From Hypoxylon rubiginosum (taxonomy: Eukaryota; Ascomycota; Sordariomycetes; Xylariales; Hypoxylaceae), in assembly GCA_902806565.1 (NCBI GenBank), contig CADCXA010000049.1, positions 62,001 to 126,000 on the forward strand: a DNA stretch of 64,000 nt, in the 5' to 3' direction. Both the position numbers and the translations under genes were made by a program. Below the pieces are notes generated by a model. That model searched no databases. It saw nothing but the letters and a program-made list of their open reading frames with translations, and had not been told where the DNA came from. Positions 1-14,800 of this stretch are shown piece by piece (positions within the stretch are counted from its first letter, which is position 1; the number at the start of each line of letters is the position of its first letter).

Positions 1-360
1 TATATATAATATTATAATACTTTATATTTATTTAAATTATATAATCTTAATTACTTATTTTTAGTTTTTATAAGTCCTAGTTATATATTTAAATTTATTA
101 ACATGTTAATCTCTTATTTATTTTATATTAAAAAAAATTAATTAAATTTTAAAATAATTAATATAAATTTATTACAATTAATTTATATTTAATAAAACCT
201 TTTAAAAATCCTATATTAATTAACCTATTAATTTTAATTAAAATCTTACTCTTTTTTTAATTATTAATTTTATTGTTAAATCTTAATAGCTTTTTATAAA
301 TCTTTATTATTATTTAAAATATTATATATATATAATAATACCAACTATTTAATTTATATT

Positions 361-465
361 AACTTAAAAACCATTTAAATAAACTTAAAAACCACTTAAA
401 CTAACTTAAAAACCACTTATAACAATTTAAAAGCCACTTATAATAACCTAGAAATTATTTATAAT
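361..465. repeat. Tandem repeat, about 21 bp, five degenerate copies
   Basis: Successive units of about 21 bp share an aacttaaaaaccacttaa-type core. Copies start near 361, 381, 403, 424 and 445, and the last is the most diverged. The stretch keeps C on the + strand but almost no G. No coding function is visible. Confidence 0.6.
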
Positions 466-1945
466 AACTTTAAAAAACTAAAAATATTTTTTATTATATT
501 ATTTTTTACGTTTTATTAATTAAATAATAAATATATTTAAAATTAAACTAATAGTAACAACTATAATAATCTTTAATTAAAAACTAACAATTTTAACTAA
601 AATATAATAATAACATTTAATTAAATCTTTAATATCTATTTATACTTTTTAGTTTTATATAATAATAATTTTATATTACTTAATCTTATCCTTAAAAAAC
701 TTTTATTTAACCTTAAAAACAATTTTAATTATTAACTATATTTAACTTAATATTTTAACCACATCAAAAAAATACATTTTAATAATAACCTTATAAATAT
801 AATTAACAATTTAAATATAAAATTTATCTTTTTTAAAACCAAATTATATTTTTTTTTAATTTTCAATAACTAATAGAATTAATAACTTTTAATTAAATAA
901 TATTTATCTTTTTAAACCTTCTATAAAAATTAAGTTAAATATCTTAAAAAAATTATATTAATTTTTATTAATATTAATAATTATAAATATACACCTTTTA
1001 ATCTTTTATATTACTAATTATAAACTTTAATATCCTTTTAACTATTTATAAATTTATAATTAATATTATTCTACCGTTTAAAATAACCTATAACTATTAT
1101 AAAAAAAATAATAATATTTTTAATTATTATATAGTTATTTTTAATTATTTTAATAAAACTTACACTAACTACCATTATAATAATAATAATAATAAATATA
1201 CTTATTAAATTAATATATTCTTTTTTCTCTTTTAATTTTCCTTAATTTTCCCTAATTAATACTAATTATAAACAAATAATAATTAATATATATATATATA
1301 TATAAATGTTAATAAACATATTAAAATTAAAAATATTTTTATTATTATATAAATAACTTTATTATCACCGTCTTTATTAAAACCAGTTAATAATAATAAC
1401 TTTAAACTAATATCAGTTAAACTTAAAGCTTTTAAAAAAAACATTAATTATATTTATTTAATTATATTTACTATAAAAATTATAATTATTTAAAATAAAC
1501 ACTAGAAATATTAAAATAAAACGCTTTTACTTTTAACCATTATTTTATAATTTAAAATTACTATAAAACTATTAACTTTTTTTTTATAATTTTAATTAGT
1601 AATATTCATAGAAATTTATAAAAATATAATCTTAATTATAAAAAAATTTTTAAAATTTAATTAGATTTTCAATTTAAGGTAAAAAAAATATATACTATAT
1701 ATATAAACTTAATAATTTTTATTAACACTAATTAATATTAAACTTTTATAAATAACTATATTATAATAAATACCTTTAAATTTAACTTTTTAATAAATAC
1801 TTTTTTTTTTTTATATATATATATATATATATAACAATCCTTTATTATTTCTTTATTAATCTTTAATAATTATTTATATATTATTATTATTTTTTAACTT
1901 TTAAAAAATTTTAAAATATATTATATTATAAATATTATTATTTAA

Positions 1946-4900
1946 TTTTAGCGGCTTTAAAATTCTTAAATTTTAAATATTTTATACCCTAAATATAACC
2001 ATATAAAATTAATTATAAATAAAAACTAAAAATTATAAATTAATATTAATAACATTAAAAAATTACCTTTATATTTTATTTATAATTATTATAAAATAAA
2101 TTAAAACCGAAAACTATTATTTAAACTATAAAAATAACTAATTATTATTATTTTAAATTAATTTTACTTTAAAAATAATATAAACCTTACCGTTAAAATC
2201 CTTTTTAAATATTTTTATTTTAATGTTATATTTTCCGAGTTAAATTATTACCAGTTATATTTTATTATAAAGACTTTTATTTAAATTAAAATTACATAAA
2301 AATATAATAAACATATTAACTTTTAAATATAATTTTATTAAAAATATCCCGCCTAGCTATAAAAACTATATAATCTTTATTAATAATTAATAAAAACTTA
2401 TGTTTTTTATATAAAAATAATTATCTATTAATTAATATAATTTAATATTACTAGAAACATTTTAAAGTAATTTATTATTAATTTTATTAATAAACACGTT
2501 ATACGTAAATAAAATAAACCTAGTAATAAAAATAATGAAATTATAATTAGTTATACTTAAAAATACCAAAAAAAATATATAATTATATAAATTTTAACCA
2601 CGCTTAAACGTTTTTATAATGTTTAATAACAAGGTTATTTTGTTTTAATTAAAATTATAAAATATTTTATAAAACCATTTTATAAACTAGATATTATTAG
2701 TGTTTATTTACCTTATTTATATATTTTTTATAAAAATTAACTATTAAAACTAAACCTATATAAATAAATATTATAAATAAATATTAATAATTTATAAATA
2801 CGATCTTTTTTAAATAATAAATAAAATTTATATAAAATTTTCTTTAAAAAAAGTAAAGATTTTATTAAATAATAATTTATTTATTTATTTATTTTAATAT
2901 TATATAATATCTTATAAATAACCTTAAAAACATATTTATATTATATAATTACTTCGTTTTAAATAATTAGTAATATTTATTAAAAAAACTTAACAACTAT
3001 TAATTCTTATTTTATAAAATAAATAAAGTCTAAATTTAACTAAATAAAAATCTTAAATTATAAATAAGTAATCCTTTTACCAAGTAACAAAAAAGTTACA
3101 ATTCCAGAAAAAACAACATATAAAATTATTTTTTCTTCTAATCGGTAATAATAATAAAAAACCAAATATAAAAAAATCTTTCTTATTTTAATAAAACCCT
3201 AAAAATAAAAATACACATTTAAAAAATTATTTTATATCGTTTTTATAATAATGTTAAAAGTTAAATATTATTAATTATTTAACTTTAAAAATAATTAGTT
3301 TTATAAATCTTTTTTTTTATTTTTATTATAATTTAACTTTTTTTTTAAAAAATAGTTTCTTTTTATTTAATCTTAATTATATTTAAGGTTTAAAAAATTA
3401 ACCTTAATTTAATCTTTATTATATATAATATTTTACTTAATAAAATAAAATTTATAATCTAAATAAATAATTTTAAAAAAAATTAATAAATTATAAAAAC
3501 AAACAATTATTTTTAGTAAATTATTATAAAAATACCTTTTAAACTTATTTTAAATATTTAAAAAAATCTAATAATTACCATTAATAATAATATATATAAA
3601 TATAAACCTTAGTTATTAACTTATAATAAAAACATATATCTTTTTAAAAAAATAATCTTAATAATTATTATCTTCTAATAAACTTTAAACTTTATAAACT
3701 TATTAAAAAATATAATACTAATAATTTTTATATTTATATAAATTAAACTAATCTATAACTCTTAAAACCATTATAAATAACATTTATAAATAAAATCTCT
3801 TTTTAACTTTTAAATAAATAAAATAAATCTAATTAATCTTTTTTTTTATATTATATTAATACTTAATTTATTTTAATTTTAAATACCATTAAAAGTTACC
3901 AGGAAAATCTTAATATAAAATATAACACTTATTTTTATATTATTTATTATAATTAAACCAAACAGTTAATATTAATTAAAATTAATTAACTTTATTTATT
4001 AACACATTAAAACTTTTAATAATATTATATATTATTTTATTTTTCCTAGGTAAATAAATAATAAAAAGTTAAATAACTAACTTAATATTATAAACAAAAA
4101 ATTTAAATAATTAATATATAACTTTAAAAAATCTTATAAATCAATTTTATAAATATTTATTAATTTTATTTTAATTTTAAAATTTTTAATCAGGATTTTC
4201 CAAACCTTTATTAATTTATAAACATGTAATAATTTTATTAATACCTTTATATATATATTTATAAATATATTTTATTACTTTTACTATTATATAAATTTTA
4301 ACATTAATATAAACCTAAAACTTTTAATTTAAATAAAAGTTATATAAAACCACTTAATTATTATTATAATTTTATAACTTTAAATAATTACCAGGAATTT
4401 TCACGGCAAATCTTTATTTATAAATAAAATAACTATTAAACTTAATTATAATTTTAATATAAAATAACTTTAAAAACCTTTTAATATAATTATTATTTAA
4501 CATATATAAAATATTTAATTTATTTAATTTATAAAATCCATATATTATATTTAAAAAAACCACTTTTTATAAAACGTTATTTAAATTAATATTAAACCTA
4601 GGAATTTTTATTTAAACTACTTTATTAATAATCTTAAATTATAAATATTATTTATAGTTACTTTTTAATAAAAAAACCAAGTAATATATATATAATAAAT
4701 TTTATTTTTAATATTTAATATTTTATATTAATCTTATATAATTATTAAAATATTTATTATATTTAATATCTTTTAATAACATCACTTATTTTTAATTAAA
4801 AACTCTTATATTAATATCTAGTTAATTATTTATAGTTTATTTTAAAAAAAGCTTATTTTAAATTTTTAACTAGTATAAATTTACTATAAAAATAACAAAT

Positions 4901-6453
4901 AATATTAACCGGTTTTATTTATAAATAACAACTATTAAATCTTAATAATAACAAAATATAAATCTTTTAAAACCAGTAAATAATACTAGTAAATATATAA
5001 TACGTTTAATAAATAATATATTAATATTTTTAATTAATATAACATTTTTAAAATTATTTTTAAACGTTTTTTAAAAATCGTTCTATTTATATTTTAACTA
5101 ATTTAAAACATTTTAATTTATAATAACTTAAACGTTAATTAAATACTATTAAAAAAGCCTTTTAAAAATAAAAAAAAGTAATTTTTATTACTTTTAACTA
5201 TAAAAATAATATTAAAAATATTATCTTAAAGTTAAATTTATTCTTTTATAATCCCCACTATGAATAATTATATTTAAATCCTAGTTTATTCCTTTATTTA
5301 ACCATATTAAAAAATAAGAAAACAATATATATAACAAATAAAAAATTAAAACGCACGTGTAAAAATATATAAAAGCGTTTAAATAATTTTATTCGGTTAA
5401 AATAATCTTTTTTTATTATTATTTAATACTAAACATATTTAAAATAATCCTAGCGATATTATTAATTATCGGAAAGTTTTCTCATTTTTAATCGGCATTT
5501 TTTTTAACAATAAGGTTAAGGTTTACATTTAAAATTATTTAAAATTACATTTAATTAATCCCGGTTATTTTTATTTAACATATAATATTTTAAAGTTATT
5601 TTTAAACGGTAATATATTTATTAATATAAAAATTTATAATATAAATTTTTTTAAATAACTATATTATAATATCTTAGTTTAAACTATTATTATTTATAAC
5701 CATTTAATAATTAAAAGTTATTTATAAATTATAAAAATATAATTAAATATATTTAAATTTTTTATTCTTAGTTATTTTTATTAAACTAATTTAATAATAT
5801 AAAACGCTTTATATTAAGAAACAATTCGGTTTTAAATAACCTTTAAAAAAATTAATTAGTTTATAATATATTAATATAAATATAAACACTAAATTATAAT
5901 ATTAAATATTTTTTTAAAAAAACCTAACTTTAAAATTAATCCTGGTTAATAATAATTTTAAAAAGTTTAATAACTTATAGGTTTTTATAAATTTAATATC
6001 TTTATTTTTATAATAAAAAATAAAGGTTTTATTTTTATTTAATTTATCTTTTAAACATTTATTTAATTAATATAAAATATTATATATATTATATTATTTA
6101 TTTATAATCTTAATATTATAAATTTTAATGTTTAAAAAACCGTTTTTTAGTATTTAAATTAAATAATAAATAAAAGGTTTTAATTATTATTAATTAAAAA
6201 ATTCAAAATATCTTATATTAGGAAAAAGTATAAAAAAATGGTTAAAAAAATAACTTTATTTAATAAAAATAAATAGGTTTTTTTAAAGATATTTAAAACC
6301 GTAAAAAACATTTTAATTTAATTTTCTTAGTGATAAACGTTATTTTAAAAAATAATATAAGTTATAAGTACAAAAATATTAGCTTATATAACTATTAACA
6401 TTTATTTTAAAAAAAGACCGAATTTTTTTATATTTTAAATAAGTTTTAATAAA
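1946..6453 (+). mobile_element. Degenerate dispersed element, copy A
   Basis: This segment aligns with 13,561-13,920 at an offset of about 11,615 (for example 1,946 with 13,561 and 2,054 with 13,669). It then aligns with 22.7-26.9 kb at an offset of about 20,414 to 20,427 (for example 2,771 with 23,185 and 6,440 with 26,867). The two copies are in the same orientation. Differences are largely T for C or A for G, and copy A is the less mutated. The real ends are not determined and may lie outside the stated limits. No protein domain survives, so the transposon class is unknown. Confidence 0.65.
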
Positions 6454-7925
6454 TATAAAAAAGTCCATTCTATATTAATAATAACTAATTAAAAAATATA
6501 ATAATAAAATTTATTTTTAAAACCAACTCTTATATTTTTTAATATATTTATATATATATATATATACTTATTTATAATATCTTTTTTTTAATCCTTTTTT
6601 ATTACACTTTTTATAAACTGGTTAAAAATAAATATAACATTTAATAAATAACTATTAAAATTAAAAAAAACATTTACAACCTTTAAAAAACCTGTTTTTT
6701 AAAAATTACTAATTTTTCTTTTCTTAAATAAGGATAAAAAAAAAGGCTTTTATTTAATAAATACGTTAAAAAAGCGTAAATTTATATTAAAACCGCTAGT
6801 TAAATTTTTACTAGGTTTTTTTTTTAATAATTCTCTCTAGCCACATTTATAAATTAAAATAAAAAAGTTTTAATTAATAATTCCAAATCCTATATAATCC
6901 TCTTTTAATAAATTTTTATACCTAGGTTTTATTAAAATAAAAAACATTTTATTAATAACTATAAGTTTTAATATTATATAATTATCACTTATAAAAAAAC
7001 TTAAAATTTTAATAATTAATATAATTAACTTATTTATTTTATTTATTTAATTTAATATAAATAAAAGTTCCTTTTTAAAATATTAAAAACAGTTTTAATA
7101 AACACTAAATAATAATTAAAACTTACTTTAATAATTAAATATTTATAATTATCCACATTCATTTTTAAAAACATAATATAAATATATTTTAAACCTTAAA
7201 ATAACAAATTAAATAATGTTTTATATAACTTAAAAATCTTTATATATAAACTAAGTTTAAACTTTTTTAAAACTATAAGGTTTTTATAGTAATAATAATA
7301 TTAAAAACAATAACTTTCTATAAAATTTTAACAAATAAAATAAATAAAATTTATAATTAGAATTTTAAACTATTTATAACCTTTTAATTACTTATAAAAC
7401 CAACAAATCCTAGCTAGTTTCATAAGAAATTAATTATAATATAATAAATCCTTATATTTTTAAGTTATATTCTATTAATTTATTATAAGTTAAATCTTAA
7501 AAAAAAGAATATATTAAAAATAAAATAGTTTCTTAGTATATTTTTAATTTAATAAAACTTATAGATTAGTTTTTAAAATTTAAAAATAGTAATTAGCTTT
7601 AAAAATATAATATAATAAACATATAATAAACATTTTAAAATAAATGATTTTAATATTAAAAATATTATAAATAAATCTTTAAAAAAGATTTAAAAATAAC
7701 TTATTTGTTTTTATTTATATTTATTATAATTAATAAATACCTTCTAGTTTTAAAAATTATTAAAAGATATTTTTTAAGATTAATATAAATAATATAACAT
7801 ATAAAGATTATCATCCAAATTTTTCATATTTACTAACAATAACTAAAAAACTTAAAAAAGGTTTATTAATTATTAAAAATTAAATAAATAATATCATAAA
7901 AAAAAATTAATTAATAAAAGTTATT

Positions 7926-7976
7926 ACTAATCAGGATTATTTACTAATTAGGACTATGTACTAATCAGGATTATTT
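7926..7976. repeat. Three perfect-period 17-bp tandem repeats
   Basis: Units start at 7,926, 7,943 and 7,960 with the pattern actaatcaggattattt. The first and third are identical and the second differs at a few C/T or G/A positions. The repeat keeps more G and C than its surroundings. Confidence 0.75.
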
Positions 7977-10551
7977 AAAACAATCTAATATTATATAAAA
8001 TCGTAAAATTATATAAATTTTAATTAAAATAAATTAATAAAATAAAAAATAATATTAATAAAAACCATATAAAATTATTTAAAAGTGTAAAATAATAATT
8101 ATATAACTAAATAATATATTATAAAAGGATTTATAAAAAAATTTATAAAAGAAAATATTAATTAAAACTATTTAAAAACAGTTAAAATTATAAGATAATA
8201 ATAATAAAATTAAATAATATAAAAAAAGATTTATAAAAAAAACTATTAATTAAAATTATTTTGAATTAAAAGGTGTTAATTTATATTATAAGATTTAAAA
8301 TTTTAATTATAAAAATTTAAAAGCTTTTATTAGTTAAATTTTTCTTTGTTTAAAACTTAATTAATAATTAAATATATTATTTTAACGCCTTATTTCATTA
8401 ACTAAATTTCAATTATCTTATTAAATATTTAAACATATATTAAATATATAATTAACTATATTAGTTATTATATAATATATATTTAATTTATTTTTTTTTA
8501 AAATATAATATTAATATAAATCCTTTATAAAAACCTTAATAATTAATATTATTCAATAAAATGTGTTTTATATAACCTTTTAAAGTTAATTACATTATAA
8601 TTAAAATAAAAACTAAAACATAAAAGTAAAAAAAATATAAAAATGTAAAATAATTTTAAATATTTAATTAACTTATAGATTTATAGCTTGATTAATAAAA
8701 TAACAAAAACTTAATAATAATTTTAATTTAATATAAACTTTAATTATTAAAATAAAAGTTAAAATTATAAAATTTATTTTTTATATTTTTAATCTTTTTT
8801 TTTAAATTAATATTTTAGATTTTTATTTTAAAAAATTATTTAATAAGTTTATTAGTTTTATTAATTAAAAGTAATAAAAATAAGCTTTTTTTTATAATAA
8901 ATTTTAATAAAATTTAAATATTAATTTTAATTTTCTAAGTTTTTTAGTTAATAATATTATTATTATTTTTATTATTTAAATTATATTTAATATAATTAAT
9001 AGTAATTTTATTTTTATTTATATTAAAAATTTATAAATAAAAGTTTATTTACTTAATTATTATTTTTTTAAAGTTTTTAAAATTTATAGTTTTTAAATTA
9101 TTAGGGCTTTTTTTAATATAAATAACCAGTTACTTTTTAACGGTTAAAAATAAAAACTTTTATAATATATAAAAATAAATGTTATTACTAATTAATTTAT
9201 TTTATAATTTAGCTTTAAATATAATAACTTTATAATTAAAAATCAAGTTATTAATTATTTTAAAAAAGTTTATATTTTTTATTTTTTTCTTTAAAATATT
9301 AATTTAATTTTAAATTATTAAGTGTTATTTTAAATTAATAATATTAAAAGTTTTTTTAAGCTTATTTTTTATTTTTTTCTAAGTAATATATTTAAAGATT
9401 AAAATTTTAATTTTACGTTTAATTTTTAAAAAAAATATAAACTTAAAAGCTTTAAAAATTTTAAATTAATTAATATATTTAAATTAAATAAAATACTAAT
9501 TAAAATTAAATAGTTATTAAAATATATAAAATTTATTAAATTAAATATCTTTTTATTATTTTAAGTTTATAATAAAAAAAAACAAATATAAATATATTTT
9601 TATATAACCTTTTTTTTAACTTATAATTTTTAAATTATTAGTAATTATATTAATAATTATAATTAAGTTTATATTATTTAAAATAATAAAACTAAAAGTT
9701 AATATAATTATTAAAATAAAATTACTTTAAAATATAATAAAAAAAAAATATTAAATAAAAGTTATTTTTAAGTAAAATTAACATTATAACTAATTTTAAT
9801 TAATTTTTTAAAAGTATTTTTAAGGCTTTAGTTTTTTATATTAATAATAATAAAATTAATAAAGCTTATATTTAGTTTTAAAATATTTAATAAATACTTA
9901 AAAAAGTTTCTTTTAAAAAAAACAAATAAAAAAATAGGTAATAAGTGATTTATTAATTATAAAAAAAGGCTGTTAAATAAAAAATCTTATTTTAAAAATA
10001 TATATAAGGTTTTTTATATAACTTTTTTTAGTTTTATTTTTATATTTTTAATAGGTTTTTTTTAAAAGTGTAATATATTATTTTTAAAGTTTATATTTTT
10101 TAAAGTATTAACTAAATTATTAATTAAATTATTAATAAATAATTATATTTTTTATAAAAATATTACTGTTAATTTAAATAAGAATCTTATTATTAAAATA
10201 ATAAACTGAATTAATAAAATAAACTTTATAAATATTTTTAAAGAATTTATTTCTTTAAAATATAAGATTTTTTTATTGGTTTTATTTAATGTTTAATTAA
10301 ACTAAAAATAATTTAGTTTATAAAGTTAAAGTTTTTAATATTTTAAATAAGTTTTTTTTTTTAAAATATATTAATATATATTTTCATGTTAATATTTATA
10401 ATATTAATTAAGGTTTTTTAATTTTATATTTTATAATATATAATTATTTATATAATTATTTTAAATATAAGTTTAAATTTTTAAAGATTTTAATATTTTA
10501 ATTTTATTACTAGGTATTTAAATCTTAATTTACTAAGTTTTTAAATTTTAA

Positions 10552-10740
10552 ATTTTATTATTAAGTTTTATTATTAAATCTTATTACTAAATTTTATTAT
10601 TAGATTTTATTATTAGATTTTATTATTAGGTTTTATTATTAGGTTTTAATGTTTAATTTTATTATTAGGTTTTATTATTAGGTTTTATTATTAGGTTTTA
10701 TTATTAGGTTTTATTATTAAGTTTTATTATTAGGTTTTAT
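10552..10740. repeat. 13-bp minisatellite (aggttttattatt-type)
   Basis: About fourteen tandem copies of a 13-bp unit. The GG of the unit becomes GA, AG or AA in the outer copies, which fits C-to-T decay on the opposite strand. The + strand has many G and almost no C here, the reverse of the left end of the window. Confidence 0.75.
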
Positions 10741-11497
10741 AATTTTAATTTTTAGGTTCTTAGTTTTTAAGTTTTTAGTTATAGTATTTTAATAATTAAA
10801 ATAAATACTTTAACTTAAAATTTTTAATTGTAATTTTATTTAAAGTAACATTTAATTAAATTTTTTATATTTAATAAGTTTTATAGATTTTAATTATTTT
10901 ATAATATTAAAAACAACTTACTTATTAATTTAATAGTTTAACTAGCGTAAGTTTACAGCGATTAATACGAAATAATTTAATTTATATTAAAATTTTAAGT
11001 TTAAAGTTTTTTTTAAAATATTAAACTTTATTAAATATATAAGCTTTAACTTATAATAAAACTTTTTAAAGTTAATAATAATCTTTTAATAAAATATAAA
11101 ATAAAGTTCCTGGAATTTTTTATTAATTAAATTAAAATTAATACGGTTTTTTTAAAACTAAAGTTATAAGTTTAAATTTTATAATAATTATTAATTATAA
11201 TAAAGCTTTATTTTTATATTAATAATTTTTAGCTTAAATAATAATTTTATTATTATTTATTTTAAATTATATTTAACTTAAAAAATAATTTAAAAAACAT
11301 TTTAATTAACGTATTTAAAATATCTTATAAAAAAGTATATATTTTTATAATATATAGTTATTTAATTATATAAAAAGCTTTATAAGTTTTTTAAAAAAAA
11401 AAAATAAAAAGAATTTAACTATAAAATAATTATATAATTTTTTATAAAATATTAATTGTTATATCTTATTATAATATATATTAAATAATTTAAACTT

Positions 11498-11500
<3 letters not shown>

Positions 11501-11579
<79 letters not shown>
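11501..11579. repeat. AAT trinucleotide microsatellite
   Basis: A run of about 26 aat units with a single interruption (aaa) near 11,534. It lies inside the AT-rich block and has no associated gene. Confidence 0.9.
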
Positions 11580-13560
11580 GTTTTAACTTTTTTTTTTTTA
11601 ATAACTTAGATAATAACTTTTAATTTAACTAAAAAAAAAAAACTAAGTTTAATTTTTTATATTTAAATATTAAAATTAAATTTATATTATTTTATTTACT
11701 TATTAATTTTAATTTTATTTTAAAATTATTTATATTTATATTTAACTTAATAAATAATAATAATTAAAATTTAAATTATTATAAAAATTATTTTATTTTA
11801 ATTACTTTTTATATAATTTTTATTAATATTAAGTTTTTTATTAATATTAATTTTAAAATTAACTATAAAATCACTTTTAAATATATTTATAATAATTATA
11901 TTTATTAAAAGGTTTAATTTTTTTTAATATTTTATTTATAAAAAATTAAGTTTTTTTTAATATATTATAATTAAAAAAATTAGATTTTTTTTTATATATT
12001 ATTTTTTTATATATATAATTTATAATATTTTTTAAATAAATATTTTTATAAAAATAATATTTTATAAAATATATATATATAAATAAAAAAAATTTAATTT
12101 AATAAATTAGTTTATTATTTTATATATTACTTAATAAAAATTTTAAATTAATATTTTTTTATATTTTTAAAATATAAAACCTTTTTTTATATTATAATTT
12201 TATAATATAAAACTAAAAGCGCTTAATTAAATAATTTTTACTTATTTAAAATTTATTTTTAACATTAACTAGCTTTATAATTATAACTTATTTAAAACCT
12301 TTATTTTTTTTATTATTTTATATATATTTTAAATTAATTAACTTTTAATATATAATATATATTTAATTACTATATATTTTTTTAAACTATTATTAAAACA
12401 CGATTTATATAATATTAATTTTAAATTATTTAGTATTTATTTTACTTGTTTAATTTAAATAACTATTTAATTTAAACTTTTAAATTTTATAAACTTTTAT
12501 AATTATTTTTAATTAATATTATTTAAATTTACACGGTTTATAAGATTTTTTTATAGTTTATAAAAAATGTTTTTTAAAAAATCTTATTAATTTTAAAAAA
12601 CCCCTTAGTTTTATTTTAACTTTTTTATATTATAAAAATAATATTTATAATAACTATTATTATTAAATTGAAAAAATAACTTTATAATTTTATAAGTTAA
12701 AATAATAATAATTAATATATTAACTTTTATTTATTAAGTTTATTATTTTATAATATAAATTATTTTAACTTTTTTAAACTTAATTAAAAATAAGTATTAA
12801 TTTTAAATTAAAATAAGTTAAATTATTTTTTAGTTTTATTTTATACACTTAAGATTTTTTATTATTTTAACGAAAATAATAATTATTTTATACTAGAAAA
12901 TAATAAAGATTTAATTAAATATATATAGTGGGTTTTAATTAAAATTAAAAAAATAAAAATAAATAATATTATAACTTTAATATTTAATAATTTATATATA
13001 TATTAAACCTTATTATTTTTTTAAATAAACATTTTACTAATAATTTAATAACTTATTATTAAATAAATTTTTTTATTAAATATATAATATAAAAACCAGG
13101 TTTATTATTATAAAAAAATTAAATTAAATAAAACACTAATTATTAATTATAAAAATAAATCCGTATTAGTTTTTTTTAATTAATTTAAAAGTTTTAATTA
13201 TTATTAGTTACTTATATATAAATATATAATATTATTTTACCTTTAAAATAAAGTTATATTAATAATTAAAAAAAGTATAAAATTTATAATAAAGTAAAAA
13301 CTAATTAATATTTATTTATTTAAAATAATTAAAATAATTTATAACTTATTATTTTAATTACTTAATATAATAAAAAAAAAAAATAATTAAAATATAATAA
13401 AACTTTTTATTTTAAAAAATAAAAATAAATTAAGTAATTAATTAAAAGCGTTTTATATATATATTAAATATAATATTATTTATAGTATTTTTTTTTAATT
13501 ATTTATTAATTTTTATAAAACTTTAAAATATATAATATTTAATAGTTTATTAGATTTTAT

Positions 13561-13920
13561 TTTTAGTATTTTTAAGATTTTTAATTTTTAAATAAACTTA
13601 ACTTTTAATATAATTATATAAAATTACTTATATATAAATATAAAAATCTTTTAATTAATATTAATTATATTAAAAAATTATTTTTATAATTTATTTATAA
13701 TTATAATAAAATAAATTAATATTAAAAACTGTTATTTAAATTATATAAATAATTAATTTTTATTGTTTTAAATTAATTTAACTTTTAATAAAATATATTT
13801 TATTTTATTAAATAACCCACTAAAAATTTTAACTTTTATATTATATTTATTAAACTAACTTATAATTATTTAAATATTATTATAAAAGTTTTAATTAAAA
13901 TTTAAATTATATAATTATTA
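13561..13920 (+). mobile_element. Degenerate dispersed element, copy B, left fragment
   Basis: It aligns with copy A at 1,946-2,310 at a constant offset of 11,615. The alignment breaks exactly where the LTR-type repeat begins at 13,921 and resumes beyond the second LTR near 22,715. The two fragments are therefore one element interrupted by an insertion. The left limit is where I can still align it confidently; the element may extend further left. Confidence 0.6.
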
Positions 13921-14293
13921 TGATTTATAGCTTATAACTTAAAAAATAACCTAAGTATAAAACTTAAATAAGAATTATTAAAATTATTAAAACTTAAAAA
14001 TTATATAATAAAATTATATAATACTTTTAATATTTAAAAACTTATTAAATGTTTAAATGTTAAATATTTAAAAACTTATTAAATGTTTAAATGTTTATAT
14101 AAATAAATAAAAGATATAAAAAGAAATAGATTTTTTTTATAATTATTTTTTCTAGTTATTATTTTAAGTATATATTTATTTTTTAAATATATAAGAGAAA
14201 TTTTTTAAGTTTTATATATATATTTAAATTATTTTATAATTATTATTATTATTTTTAAATTAAAAACCTTATTAATATTATAACTTATAATAT
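13921..14293. repeat. Left LTR-like direct repeat
   Basis: It matches 22,338-22,710 at a constant offset of 8,417. Differences are mostly transitions. It starts with tgatttatag; the right-hand end is uncertain by about 10-20 bp because both copies run into AT repeats. Confidence 0.75.
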
Positions 14294-14681
14294 TATAATA
14301 GTTTTTTAATTAATAATAATATATTAATTTAAATATTATTATAAATAAAAACCTTTTAATAAATAAAAAAAAAAGATTTTTTTAAGTAATTATAAATTAA
14401 TAAGTAAAAAATAAAATAATGTTAAACTTAAAATTAAAAAATAAAAAAAAAAGTTATTAAAAGGATAAATAGTTTAATTTATATTTAATTTAGTTTAATT
14501 TTTTATAAATAATTTTTTACTTTTAAATAAAATTAATAAGTATTTTAATAATATAGTTATTATTAATTAATAAGTAATTATTAAGGTTTAAAATTTTAAA
14601 GAAATAATTAATTTTAAAAAAGAATTTTAAATATTTAAAAATTATATAAAATAAGTTATTATTATTTAATTTAAAAAGTAA

Positions 14682-14800
14682 AATTCCACGGCCGCCCTAA
14701 AAAAAAAAACCACATATTTAAACTACGGCTTTTTATAAACTCTAAGAAGTTTAAATACGTGGCTTTTTTTTTTAGGGTTTATTTCGCCGGCCGTGGAATT
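14682..14800. mobile_element. GC-retaining inverted-repeat (MITE or foldback-like) element
   Basis: The arms begin aattccacggccg (14,682-14,694) and end cggccgtggaatt (14,788-14,800), a perfect 13-bp match. Pairing continues inward through an A/T-run motif (ccct plus an A run on the left, a T run plus aggg on the right) to about 14,724 and 14,748. A gap of about 10 bp occurs where the right arm alone has gtttatttcg-like sequence. Two left-arm positions differ from the right arm as A for G, RIP-type changes. The element lies inside the nested LTR element and keeps far more G and C than its surroundings, so it probably arrived late or is too short for RIP. No transposase is visible. Confidence 0.65.
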
